From NCBI GenBank assembly GCA_036504445.1, contig DASXVE010000019.1, positions 98,458 to 162,457 of the forward strand: 64,000 bases of DNA, given 5' to 3'. Below are positions 9,615-18,837 of the stretch, piece after piece. This stretch comes from Candidatus Aquicultor sp. (GTDB taxonomy: Bacteria; Actinomycetota; Aquicultoria; Aquicultorales; Aquicultoraceae). The translations under genes and the position numbers were made by a program. Below the pieces are notes generated by a model. That model was not told the DNA's origin. It saw only the letters and a program-made list of their open reading frames with translations, and ran no database searches. Each line of letters opens with the position of its first letter. Within the stretch, counting starts at the first letter, position 1.

Positions 9615-10172
9615 TTACGTATTAGACGCAGGCACAAGGCCTTGAGCTGAGGGTTTCGTCTTGCGCAAAATGATGAACCTTTTGGCCAGGTAGAATGCCA
9701 GAGCAAACAAGATAAACCCAGCCAGATCGACCAGTACGTCCCTGAACATTCCGGTTCTATCCCCTACAAACGTTTGGTTGAACTCATCAAATCCGGCAAC
9801 CAGCGTTACACCGAAACCGGCAGCAAGATAGCGCGTGCGCTCTGTTCTAATATATCGACCGAGCACAAGGAGTAACGACAAACCGAGGATACCGTACATG
9901 ATAACGTGCGCCCCTTTTCTTATCCAGAAATGGATGAAATTTACGGGGTCTTTGCGGTTATCTGTCGGTTTATGATTGCCGTCGTAATCAAAATGTATTC
10001 GCGGCATCGCTTGCACGATATGAACAAGACCGGTATATTCGCGAATTTTTGGGCGCAAATCTTGCTGCTTGAATGTTTGATTTGAGAAATACCAGATGGT
10101 TGCAAGGCACACTACAAGCAGCAGCCAGCGCCAGATATTCTGCTTTGAACTGCAGGTGAAAATATTATGCAT
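9615..10172 (-). CDS. VanZ-like family membrane protein
   Basis: The 185-residue protein has four hydrophobic segments and the VanZ-like signatures: WYFSNQ after helix 1, RKGAHVIMYGILGLSLLL (about 84-101), and DEFNQTFVGDRTGMFRDVLVDLAG (about 128-151). VanZ-like proteins are linked to teicoplanin resistance in enterococci, but most are of unknown function and are often found in envelope polysaccharide loci. It directly follows the aminotransferase gene on the same strand, 21 bases downstream. Confidence 0.85.
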   Translation of the reverse strand: MHNIFTCSSKQNIWRWLLLVVCLATIWYFSNQTFKQQDLRPKIREYTGLVHIVQAMPRIHFDYDGNHKPTDNRKDPVNFIHFWIRKGAHVIMYGILGLSLLLVLGRYIRTERTRYLAAGFGVTLVAGFDEFNQTFVGDRTGMFRDVLVDLAGFILFALAFYLAKRFIILRKTKPSAQGLVPASNT

Positions 10173-10193
10173 AGACCATTAATAGCATGAATG

Positions 10194-11405
10194 CTACCGA
10201 GTAGCTACCGCTAAAACCTTTCGCACGGCATTGCAGGTGTCTTTCATATCGCTATCGGTAAGCGTGGGGTGAACGAGAAACATCAAGCTTGTTTCGCCGA
10301 GCTCCCGGGCTACGGGAAGTCGCATTGGCGGTCGCATGCCGTCAAATGCCTTCTCAAGGTAGATTTCCGAACAGCTTCCGGTCTGGCACGGGATTCCTTC
10401 ACCGGCGATTTCCATCATTATTCGGTCTCTGCTCCACTTGGGTTTTAGGGCCTCCGGGCGAACAAAGACGTAATACTTATAGTAAGCGTGTTCGATGCCG
10501 GCAGGCGGAACCGTCAATCTAAGGCCGGGGATATCTTTGAGCCCTTCGCTTAATATGGTTGCATTGCAGCGCCTGGCCTCGACCCATTCGGGGAGCTTCC
10601 TGAGAATTACGCGGCCGATGGCCGACTGCATTTCGGTAAGGCGCCAATTCGTACCGAACGATTCATGTACCCACCGGAACCCGGTGGGGTGTTCCCGGTT
10701 GTACGCGGCATCATAGCATTTGCCGTGATCTTTATACTCCCAGGCTTTACGCCATATATCCTCGTTGTTTGTCGTGAGCATGCCGCCCTCGCCGCCGGTT
10801 GACATGATCTTATCCTGGCAGAACGAAAATGCGGCGACATCGCCGAACGAGCCTACCGGCCGGCCTTTATATGTTGCGCCGTGTGCCTGCGCGCAGTCTT
10901 CGATAACATAAATGTCGTGTTTTTTAGCGAGGCTGACGATCGGGTCCATATCACACGGCCAACCCGCGAGGTGCACCGCAATGATGGCCCTGGTTTTCTC
11001 GGTAATGACTTTTTCTATCGTATCCGCAGTGATATTCTGGCTGTCGCGATCGACATCGGCCATTACCGGGGTTGCTCCGCGCATGACGGCGGCGCTTGCC
11101 GAAGCGATAAATGTCCGGGGTGTTACGATTACTTCATCGCCAGGGCCGATACCGAGCGCATAGAGCGCTAATTCAAGTGCAACTGTGCCGTTTGCTAAAG
11201 CGATTGCATACTTGCACGAGGTATACGATGCGAATTCCTGCTCAAAAAGCCGCCCTTCTTTTCCGGTCCAGTAATTAACCTTGCCGGATTGAAGTACCCT
11301 TCTTGCCGCTTCCAGAGTCTCTTCATCGAAATGCGGCCAAGTGGCAAAAGGCTTGGTTCGCACGGGAGTATTGTGTTTTGCATCGCCATTATCTATCAGT
11401 TCCAT
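10194..11405 (-). CDS. DegT/DnrJ/EryC1/StrS-family sugar aminotransferase
   Basis: This family transfers an amino group from glutamate to a nucleotide-linked keto-sugar using pyridoxal phosphate. The 403-residue protein shows the cofactor lysine K199 in SFCQDKIMSTGGEGG, the aspartate/glutamine pair in VIEDCAQAHG (D170, Q173), and the GTVALELAL phosphate-binding region. Length is normal. The product presumably supplies an amino sugar to the polysaccharide assembled by the neighbouring genes, but the exact sugar cannot be read from sequence. Confidence 0.92.
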   Translation of the reverse strand: MELIDNGDAKHNTPVRTKPFATWPHFDEETLEAARRVLQSGKVNYWTGKEGRLFEQEFASYTSCKYAIALANGTVALELALYALGIGPGDEVIVTPRTFIASASAAVMRGATPVMADVDRDSQNITADTIEKVITEKTRAIIAVHLAGWPCDMDPIVSLAKKHDIYVIEDCAQAHGATYKGRPVGSFGDVAAFSFCQDKIMSTGGEGGMLTTNNEDIWRKAWEYKDHGKCYDAAYNREHPTGFRWVHESFGTNWRLTEMQSAIGRVILRKLPEWVEARRCNATILSEGLKDIPGLRLTVPPAGIEHAYYKYYVFVRPEALKPKWSRDRIMMEIAGEGIPCQTGSCSEIYLEKAFDGMRPPMRLPVARELGETSLMFLVHPTLTDSDMKDTCNAVRKVLAVATR

Positions 11406-11682
11406 CGTGACCCGTCTTTATCGCAACAGTTGCTGTCATCACCCTTTTACCCAATCGCGGTGTGGAATCAGACTTTCGCATTAATGCTAGTCGTAAGTTT
11501 TACCGTATCGGTGCATTTCATTTGCATGCTTGGCGCAGACTCGTTTAGAAGTGATGTGCTTTCTATAGTTTTTACCGCAAGACTGCCATGTTTAACGCTG
11601 TCATAGATAATTAGCTGATATCGCAGATGTCTTCTTGTATGCGCTTGAATACCAAGTGCGGCTTCTATAGATTACCGCGGGT

Positions 11683-12696
11683 TTACTGTTCGCTCTCTTC
11701 CAGCACTTCGTTGATGGTCAAGAAGCGGTGATTTTGCGAGTGTAGTCTTCTTAATGCGGTAAGTGAAAAAGGAGTCAACAACTTGGGGTGTGACATTAGG
11801 GTAATGATTGGCTGGTCGATTTGCCGCACCATCGACGTGAGTTTCGATGGCACAATTTTATCTAATGTGCAGGGATAATGCAGCGACGTAAGCCTCTTCA
11901 ACGCCGAATCGTGAGCTGGAATACCAAATCCATCACCAAATATGGCAAACTGGTCTTTATGTAGGAGCCTTGTTACCGTTCCGGTGATTTTACTAATAAA
12001 ACTTGGGATATACGATGATATAGGAATCTCAAAAAACGGTCCGTTCTTATCCTCGATTGCCGGATCATCTAAGAACCGATATATGGCTGAATCGGGTGCA
12101 TCCATAAAGTCATAGCTATGCGTACCGTCGTTGCGCTTAAGCCCCTTTGCGACAGTACTGTCAACCTTAATGCCACTCTTAATAAAACCTTGCTTAAGCT
12201 TTTCAAATGGTTGGACACACTGGCCACCTGCCCTAAATGCTATGACCGTGTAAACCGGGTCGACTTCACGCGCAGTAGAATGCAAAAGCTCGACGCAGCT
12301 TACAAACAAATCCGTGACCTTCTCGTCGGGTAAGTCGTGCAAACGGTAATACCTGAATGTCGGAAATTCCCACTCTTTGCCGTTTCGCTTCGCATCAAGC
12401 CATTGAGGATGAAGATGTAGCTCGATCCTGTTTCCTGTTGAGACAAGGCGCTGCAACTGGTCCTTTAGGAGTTTTGCTTCTTCAGCCGTCTCATTGCTTT
12501 CAAGCAAGCGCATATAGTAAAGTGCATCGACGAAATAAGTGCTTTTGATGCCAAAAGAATCGCAACATTTAAGTAGCTCATCCACCGGTTTTATGATGCA
12601 ATTCTCAAGCGTACCCAGCCTTAGGAGAAACATTTCATAATCAAATGTGAATAATATTGCTTTGTTCGGTTGCATATCTGGTGTGTTTCCGTCCAA
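11683..12696 (-). CDS. Polysaccharide deacetylase-like protein
   Basis: The 337-residue protein is a divergent NodB/CE4-type deacetylase. The metal-binding Asp region appears as FTFDYEMF (17-24), the HxxxH-like motif as ELHLHPQW, and a third motif as AFRAGG. No signal peptide is visible, so it may act in the cytoplasm or on a lipid-linked precursor. The TTG at 12696 has AAGGA nine bases upstream; an ATG at 12675 is an alternative start. A second protein of this class lies at 17434-18837. Confidence 0.8.
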   Translation of the reverse strand: MDGNTPDMQPNKAILFTFDYEMFLLRLGTLENCIIKPVDELLKCCDSFGIKSTYFVDALYYMRLLESNETAEEAKLLKDQLQRLVSTGNRIELHLHPQWLDAKRNGKEWEFPTFRYYRLHDLPDEKVTDLFVSCVELLHSTAREVDPVYTVIAFRAGGQCVQPFEKLKQGFIKSGIKVDSTVAKGLKRNDGTHSYDFMDAPDSAIYRFLDDPAIEDKNGPFFEIPISSYIPSFISKITGTVTRLLHKDQFAIFGDGFGIPAHDSALKRLTSLHYPCTLDKIVPSKLTSMVRQIDQPIITLMSHPKLLTPFSLTALRRLHSQNHRFLTINEVLEESEQ

Positions 12697-12894
12697 CGCC
12701 TTCCATCCTTAAGACCCCGGCAATATTAATATGAAACTTACCTTTATTTAGAAAACAGTGCGTCAACCAACTTTTCAAACATACTACATAATAACCGATA
12801 TTATACACTTCGATACCTTAGTAAGAAAGGCTGCCGTTCCGGTTTGCTTTCATGCGTGAGATTCGCGCTCACCTGCTTCTTCGTGCTTTTTATC

Positions 12895-14568
12895 TTAATA
12901 TCTATGCCATTTGCGCCGTCTATAATAAGCATCGATTATATGAAGAGAATTCACGCGATTGAACGTATGTATGCGAGTAATGTTCTTATCCCAGTTAGGT
13001 TTTGCGCTAGAAACAAGCACTTCGTCGTAGGTGTTTTCGTCAAGTGCCGTTATCTCGTGAATATTGATTCCATAACCATATCTAGTGCTGTTATTTTGCG
13101 AAACTCGATAGAGCGATCCGTTATTAAGAAACAGCTTCCCTGCGGGGCGTGAGGTTTTGCAATCCGATATGATGGGGTTTAGCGGATGGGATTGCCACTC
13201 GTTGCTAAATAAATCATCGGCATAGAACAAAAACAGTTCATCCCACGAGGAAGCGCCGTCGGTTTCGACAACGTTTGCAAACATCCACCACTTGTTTTTG
13301 TGATAGTAAAGCGTAGCGTCGGCGGCCCAGATGTCTTCCATGAGATTCATTTGAAATTCCCATTTATCGGGAAACTTAGTGCATTTATACAATTCCACTG
13401 TTCTGTTTGCAGATGATTCAGGAATCATATAATAGTCGTTTTCATGCTCGAACACAAACGGGTAAGAAAGATGGTAGGGCTTTTCTAGCACAATTTCCGG
13501 TTCCCCGTAGTTGCCATTGTCATCCATAACAATCAACGAGATGTGTCCTTTTCGTGTGCTATACGGATACTCTTCAACGTATATATAATATTTGTTGTCT
13601 TTGTAGATAACGTGCGGGTCCGCCCAAAATCTGTCTTTGGGCGGAATGATTTTTTTGTATCTGTATAAGGACGACGAGAATCCCTCTTTCAGATCGAACA
13701 TTAATATCCAATGTTGTGTGAAAAGTCTGTTTTCGCAGAATGATCTCGCTCTTTCTTTTAATTTTCTAAGTACGAGTTTGACGAGTTCATAATTTGTGGG
13801 ATCCGTATATAGTCTCTCCGAATATAGCAACGGATGTCTGTTGTCATAATCAACTTTGGTGAAAAACGCTTCTTCGCCAATTTCATGTAGTTCTTTTATT
13901 TTTCTTGTAATAAACGACGGAGACTTCCAGAAGCAATTATTGATAGTATCGGTCACCGACATATTGAAAGTGCACGAGAACGACCTGCATAACACTTTGC
14001 TATTATCCGGATCATCCGTCAATATTTGCAGAACGGAACCGGTCTCAGGCCAGTTCTCCATGCTTTCCCAAAAGCCGGGAGGACCTCCCCTGTTAATGCA
14101 ATTATCGCCATGGTGATAAGACCAAACGCCGTACCTTGCGGCATTTAGAATGCACCCATTAAGCGCACCGAATCCGAGGTTGACCAGAATGTCGATATTG
14201 TGGCTCTTTACTTGCTCTATGTCTTCATGGCAGAAATAGTTTGATGACTCTTTCCGCTCCACATTTACATTTAGTGTCGGTGCTCCCGCCAAAAGCTGCT
14301 CGCAATTCTCCTTTTTGTTTGCGTTAGCTATAAAGTATTTTCGCTCTATCAATTTTTTATAGATTAATTCGAGACTCTTCCTTGCCAGCAAGCTTGTAAC
14401 GCCATTAATTCTTGCAGCATTCGGCTTATCCCGTAAACTGTTTTTGATAACAACGAGATCGATACGTGCATAGGCGCTGCCTTTAATGTTCTTTATAACT
14501 TGGTATACCCAGGCAGGCGTATCATAGCTATCCAGCAATAAACCGATTCTGAGTTTGTTCATATCCAT
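12895..14568 (-). CDS. Formyltransferase-like domain fused to a beta-propeller of the glucosamine inositolphosphorylceramide transferase type
   Basis: In the 557-residue protein, the N-terminal part (to about 240) resembles a formyltransferase-type fold: LVNLGFGALNG...GVWSYHHGDNCINRGGPPGFWE. The C-terminal part (about 270-557) resembles the five-bladed propeller of glycosidase clan GH43/GH32, in the form seen in glucosamine inositolphosphorylceramide transferase 1. Marker strings are DRFWADPHVIYKDNKYYIYVEE, HLSYPFVFEHENDYYMIPES and EDIWAADATLYYHKNKWWMF. Its role in surface glycan modification is inferred from the locus. Base composition appears more AT-rich than the flanks. Confidence 0.75.
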   Translation of the reverse strand: MDMNKLRIGLLLDSYDTPAWVYQVIKNIKGSAYARIDLVVIKNSLRDKPNAARINGVTSLLARKSLELIYKKLIERKYFIANANKKENCEQLLAGAPTLNVNVERKESSNYFCHEDIEQVKSHNIDILVNLGFGALNGCILNAARYGVWSYHHGDNCINRGGPPGFWESMENWPETGSVLQILTDDPDNSKVLCRSFSCTFNMSVTDTINNCFWKSPSFITRKIKELHEIGEEAFFTKVDYDNRHPLLYSERLYTDPTNYELVKLVLRKLKERARSFCENRLFTQHWILMFDLKEGFSSSLYRYKKIIPPKDRFWADPHVIYKDNKYYIYVEEYPYSTRKGHISLIVMDDNGNYGEPEIVLEKPYHLSYPFVFEHENDYYMIPESSANRTVELYKCTKFPDKWEFQMNLMEDIWAADATLYYHKNKWWMFANVVETDGASSWDELFLFYADDLFSNEWQSHPLNPIISDCKTSRPAGKLFLNNGSLYRVSQNNSTRYGYGINIHEITALDENTYDEVLVSSAKPNWDKNITRIHTFNRVNSLHIIDAYYRRRKWHRY

Positions 14569-14814
14569 CCTGGCTTACGCAACTCCGTTCCAATTGCAAC
14601 CGATATCTATATTCATCGGCAATCGGTTGTAATCATTTGAGGACATTAGGTCCGACTCAGAAAAGATCTGACAATCAACGATCGCCCATATTTCCTCTAT
14701 TATCAGGACAAACCAATACAGAAGCCGGCAATCTTACCGATATTAAATAATTAAGAGGCTTGCATGTTATGGCTAGATATAAAAGCTGGAAAAACTCTTG
14801 AAAGGTCTATTTAA

Positions 14815-15987
14815 ATGCCGAACCGTTTGAATATTTTATTCGTAACATCGTGGTATCCAAACGATCAAGTTCCTATCAGCGCGCTCTTCGTTAAAGAGCA
14901 TGCGAAAGCAGCAGCCTTACACAATAATGTGGTTGTCTTATCTATTGGAGATAAGTCGCCCGAGGTTAATGGCTTGTTCGATGTCGATATACGCATAGAG
15001 GATAATATTAAAACGATCAGGCTGACTCATAGAGCTTTTTCGATATCCAAATTAACCGCAAGCTCGAGCTTTCTTAACTCGCTACGCTATATATTCAAAA
15101 TAAGAAAAGATGGATTCAAGCCGGATATTATACATGCTAACATTTTCGCGGCCGGAGTCCCCTCTGTTCTGTTTGGAAAGCTGACCGGGACTAAAGTAGT
15201 AATTACCGAACATTTTTCGGGGTTTGCACGAGGAACTTTAGGAAGACTGGACATAGCGAAAGCCAAATTCGCATTTAACCATGTGGATATGATTCTCCCC
15301 GTTAGCAGTGTTCTGCAGCAGAGCATCGAGAGCTATGGCGTAAGGGGCAACTTCAGAATTGTACCAAACGTAGTCGATACCGACTTGTTTAAGCCTAATC
15401 CTGACTGCGAGCCGAACAGCACAACGTCCGTTAAGCAAATACTAATGGTCGCCGAACAAGTACCGGTTAAAGGGATTCCCTACGCACTCGAAGCCATTAA
15501 ACTCTTAAAGTCGAAAAGAAATGATTTTGTCCTGAACATATTTGGCGATGGCGAAAAAAGAGCTGAATATGAAGAGCTTTCATCATCCCTCGGACTAGAA
15601 GACTGCGTAAAATTTCACGGCGCACAACCAAAACCAACAATCGCCGAGTATATGCAAAAAAGCGACTTTATAATGCTGTCCAGTCTATATGAAACCCTAT
15701 CCTGCGTATTGATTGAGGCAATGGCCTGCGATACCCCAATTGTTGCATCACGAGTCGGCGCAGTACCATCGTTAGTGCCGGAACATGCAGGTATATTAGT
15801 TGAGCCGGGTAATATTGCGGAGCTGGCAGACGCCATCGAGCATATGCTCGACAACAGCGATTCATATAAAAAGAACGATATTTCCGACTATGTGAGGTCT
15901 AAATTCAGCACTGAAGTAATCGGCGAAGAGCTTAATAGTATCTACCACGAGGTCTTTGCTGCGAAGAAACGTAAGTTTTTCAAGTAA
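14815..15987 (+). CDS. Glycosyltransferase family 4
   Basis: The 390-residue GT-B glycosyltransferase has an N-terminal acceptor domain (LNILFVTSWYPNDQVPISALFVKEHAKAA). The C-terminal nucleotide-sugar domain carries the EX7E-like segment ETLSCVLIEAMACDTPIVASRVGAVPSLV. AAAGG stands eight bases before the ATG. It and the flippase that follows 23 bases later are the only plus-strand genes in the locus, and both are AT-richer, so they may have been acquired together. Donor and acceptor sugars are unknown. Confidence 0.9.
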   Translation: MPNRLNILFVTSWYPNDQVPISALFVKEHAKAAALHNNVVVLSIGDKSPEVNGLFDVDIRIEDNIKTIRLTHRAFSISKLTASSSFLNSLRYIFKIRKDGFKPDIIHANIFAAGVPSVLFGKLTGTKVVITEHFSGFARGTLGRLDIAKAKFAFNHVDMILPVSSVLQQSIESYGVRGNFRIVPNVVDTDLFKPNPDCEPNSTTSVKQILMVAEQVPVKGIPYALEAIKLLKSKRNDFVLNIFGDGEKRAEYEELSSSLGLEDCVKFHGAQPKPTIAEYMQKSDFIMLSSLYETLSCVLIEAMACDTPIVASRVGAVPSLVPEHAGILVEPGNIAELADAIEHMLDNSDSYKKNDISDYVRSKFSTEVIGEELNSIYHEVFAAKKRKFFK

Positions 15988-16010
15988 TTGCGGTTTACAG
16001 GAGGAAAGTT

Positions 16011-17369
16011 TTGGCTAGCGTCAAAAAAAATGGTGTGATAACGATTGCGGGCCAAGCCTCGCTTTTTATCACAAGCCTACTGATAACGATACTGCTTGCC
16101 AGAATTCTCGGCCCTACAGCCCGAGGGGAATACGCTATCTTGACTCTTATTCCGTTTATTATTTTGAGAATAAGCTCACTTGGATTGGAAGAATCAAATA
16201 CGTACTTCACCGCCAATAAACAGTTCGCGCATAAGGATATCGCTGCCAATTCATTAGTAATGGCCATAATAATTAGTGTTGTTGTAGTGCTGATTTGCTT
16301 TGGCTTATTCTCGACCGGCTTCTTTCAAAATTTCCTTAGCCATATAAATGTGAGCGTTCACTATTTTGAGCTTATTTTGATTGCCGTTCCTTTAATCTTG
16401 CTCCAAAACTTCTTTGTCAATATATTGCTTGGAAAATCAGACTTCGTAAAATATAATCTAGCGGTCGTTTCGCAAGGCATCGTGCAACTCATAGCTATAG
16501 TTATCTTAGTATTGTTGGCGACCCATTCATTGTCTGCGGCGGTCTACTCCTATCTGCTGGCCATCGGCACAGCAGCTATTCTTTCTATGATTTTAGTCTA
16601 TACAACCACGGAGTTTAAATTCGTACTGAGCAAGAATTATCTCAAAAAGTCGACCAGTTACGGAAGCCGCCTCTACATCGCAAACATTACACAATATCTA
16701 AACTATAGATTGGACATGATCTTCGCTGCGATGTTATTAACCACAACATCTGTCGGATATTATGCAATAGCAACGGGTGTTGTCGAAAGATTATGGATGA
16801 TTCCCGGCGCATTGGGAATCGTTCTTTTCCCGAAAGTATCCAATAGCGCTCATGATGAATCGACAGCTAAGCTAACATCGAGGGTCACTCGTAATTCACT
16901 TACAATAATAATTATACTAGCAATACTGCTGGCAATCGCATGTGAACCATTAATCTCCATATTGTTCGGAGCACGATTCTTGCCCGCGGTGCAGCCATTG
17001 TTGATTCTATTACCGGGCGTCATCATGCTAAGTGTCAGCAAGGTATTAGTTGGTGACCTGGCCGGTCGGGGACGGCCCGAATTTGCCATGGGTTCGTCCA
17101 TTGCCGGCATGTTGGTCAGTGTCCCCCTCTATATCTACTTGATTCCAAAATGGGGTATTAACGGTGCTGCGTTTGCGTCTTCGGTATCTTACAGCGTATC
17201 TACTATCGTCGTTATGGTCGCATTCAGCCGTTTGACAAACACGCGATTCTCGGATTTTCTCCTATTTACGCTGGATGACCTTCCTATTTATATGAACATC
17301 TTAAATGGAGCTAAAAGAGTCTTTAAGCAGAATTATTTGCGGCTTATAAGCTATTTTCAGGGTGTTTAG
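16011..17369 (+). CDS. Polysaccharide flippase (Wzx/MATE-like)
   Basis: The 452-residue integral membrane protein has about 12-14 helices and the oligosaccharide flippase start (GVITIAGQASLFITSLLITILLARILGPTARGEYAIL). It would carry lipid-linked repeat units across the membrane. The start is TTG at 16011, with AGGAGGAAAG just upstream. It is co-transcribed with the preceding glycosyltransferase. The polymerase partner is probably the gene ending at 21176. Confidence 0.9.
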   Translation: MASVKKNGVITIAGQASLFITSLLITILLARILGPTARGEYAILTLIPFIILRISSLGLEESNTYFTANKQFAHKDIAANSLVMAIIISVVVVLICFGLFSTGFFQNFLSHINVSVHYFELILIAVPLILLQNFFVNILLGKSDFVKYNLAVVSQGIVQLIAIVILVLLATHSLSAAVYSYLLAIGTAAILSMILVYTTTEFKFVLSKNYLKKSTSYGSRLYIANITQYLNYRLDMIFAAMLLTTTSVGYYAIATGVVERLWMIPGALGIVLFPKVSNSAHDESTAKLTSRVTRNSLTIIIILAILLAIACEPLISILFGARFLPAVQPLLILLPGVIMLSVSKVLVGDLAGRGRPEFAMGSSIAGMLVSVPLYIYLIPKWGINGAAFASSVSYSVSTIVVMVAFSRLTNTRFSDFLLFTLDDLPIYMNILNGAKRVFKQNYLRLISYFQGV

Positions 17370-17370
17370 T

Positions 17371-17394
17371 GTTGCCTAGCGGTCTTTAGGCAAC
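17371..17394. terminator. Hairpin between convergent flippase and deacetylase genes
   Basis: GTTGCCTA (17371-17378) and TAGGCAAC (17387-17394) form a perfect 8-bp stem immediately after the flippase stop. There is no clear T-tract on either side, so its strength as a terminator is uncertain. Confidence 0.4.
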
Positions 17395-17433
17395 ATGGGT
17401 AATATGGCGGGCAGAAAAAGTATGCGGCGCACA

Positions 17434-18837
17434 TCATGTGCTGATTTCTCCGACAATACTCCTATACCAATGCTGCTGTTGTCGAGTTATAAGTGAGCTG
17501 TTGTGCCACAGAAGCGTAAAATCGCCGTTGAATTTCCTGCACGTGCTATTGAAACCGGCTATCGATTCCTGAGCCTTTTCAAATGACAACCCCTTGTAAT
17601 CAAAGAGCGTTCCTTCCATGACAATAAGCGGGCGTTCGCGCAACTTTAAGGGTACTCGAGCGATAAGATCAAACACGGGATATTCGTAACATACGCCGCA
17701 TCTGAAGCCCGGTAGCTCCGCAAACGTCAGCGTGCTATCGTAACCGACACCGGCTTTCTCAAGATTCTGCCAGGTGGTAGGGTTCGACCAGCGTAAGAAA
17801 TGCTGGCGCGACCCCCACACCGGTTGATTTATTCCAAGCTTTTCACATACACCCAGCAGGTTTTTGAACTCGGAGCGTGTTATTGCCGCGTCGCAAAATG
17901 TGTTGTAGCTAGTATGCAGACCAATTTTATGGCCCCTGTCGAAGAAGCTTTTCAGAAGTTTTTGAATCCAGGAGTCATCCAGCGTATATGCACCATCGAT
18001 CAATCCGGCCGTGTTTCCTGCGATTACAAAAAAAGTGCTGCTGATATTGAATTCTTCACTTACCCGCATGACAAAATCGAATGTGTTATTAACATCGTAG
18101 TCGAAATTCCCCTGCCTCGTGTAAGGAACGGCGCGAAGCCGACGATATGCGAGTGCGGGCTCTTTACGCCGCATGATGTCGGCGGCCGCCGACATCAGCA
18201 CACGCTTTGGTCCCTGAGATCCCGACATCGGCCAATCGACATCGTGACTGAGAAGCACTCCGGCGTGTCGTTGTTTGCGCTCCAGCCACGGCCACTGCTG
18301 TTTGAGCGCCCACCATAATATCTCAAGATATTCATTTACTATAGGCCTAGAGAGAAGTTGTTCTCTAAAACCGGTCGTTGCCACGGCTGGAAACCGCATG
18401 TGGAAGTCACGCTCCGGCCTTACGGCCTCTTCGTAGCGCGTAAGCATGAAAAACATGCTACCGAATATATCTAAACCCAAAGTAAGCCTGCACGGTGTTT
18501 GCGCAAAAATCAGTTCGGAGTTCTGTGTGTTTGCATACAGCACGGGCACCCGCGGTGAGGTGACCCGGGCGTCGACAGGTGTTCGTGAGATATCCCATAT
18601 ACCGAGGGGGTTCTTTGGCAAAGCGCTCATCGTAAGCCACTGCCCCACCGGCACTTTAAAAAGAACCTCCGCTACAAGCAACTCCTTGCCTTCGGGGTCG
18701 CCTTCGAACAGGATATTAATATCATCGCGTTGCTCCTCTTGGGTTTGGTACTCCAGCCCGAGAAAATCGCGAAATATTACATCAAATATGTAGCGACGTT
18801 CAGCCTGATATGCCGGCGAATGAACGATTGTAAGCAT
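17434..18837 (-). CDS. Polysaccharide deacetylase family protein with an N-terminal extension
   Basis: The 467-residue protein has a C-terminal NodB/CE4-like domain beginning at about residue 190 (GVLLSHDVDWPM, metal Asp-Asp motif). Further markers are HKIGLHTSYNTF and YDSTLTFAELPGFRCGVCYEYPVFD. The first 180 residues are a separate domain of unknown function that commonly precedes such deacetylases. No signal peptide is seen. The start codon is one base from the stop of the upstream glycosyltransferase gene, so they are co-transcribed. Confidence 0.82.
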   Translation of the reverse strand: MLTIVHSPAYQAERRYIFDVIFRDFLGLEYQTQEEQRDDINILFEGDPEGKELLVAEVLFKVPVGQWLTMSALPKNPLGIWDISRTPVDARVTSPRVPVLYANTQNSELIFAQTPCRLTLGLDIFGSMFFMLTRYEEAVRPERDFHMRFPAVATTGFREQLLSRPIVNEYLEILWWALKQQWPWLERKQRHAGVLLSHDVDWPMSGSQGPKRVLMSAAADIMRRKEPALAYRRLRAVPYTRQGNFDYDVNNTFDFVMRVSEEFNISSTFFVIAGNTAGLIDGAYTLDDSWIQKLLKSFFDRGHKIGLHTSYNTFCDAAITRSEFKNLLGVCEKLGINQPVWGSRQHFLRWSNPTTWQNLEKAGVGYDSTLTFAELPGFRCGVCYEYPVFDLIARVPLKLRERPLIVMEGTLFDYKGLSFEKAQESIAGFNSTCRKFNGDFTLLWHNSSLITRQQQHWYRSIVGEIST

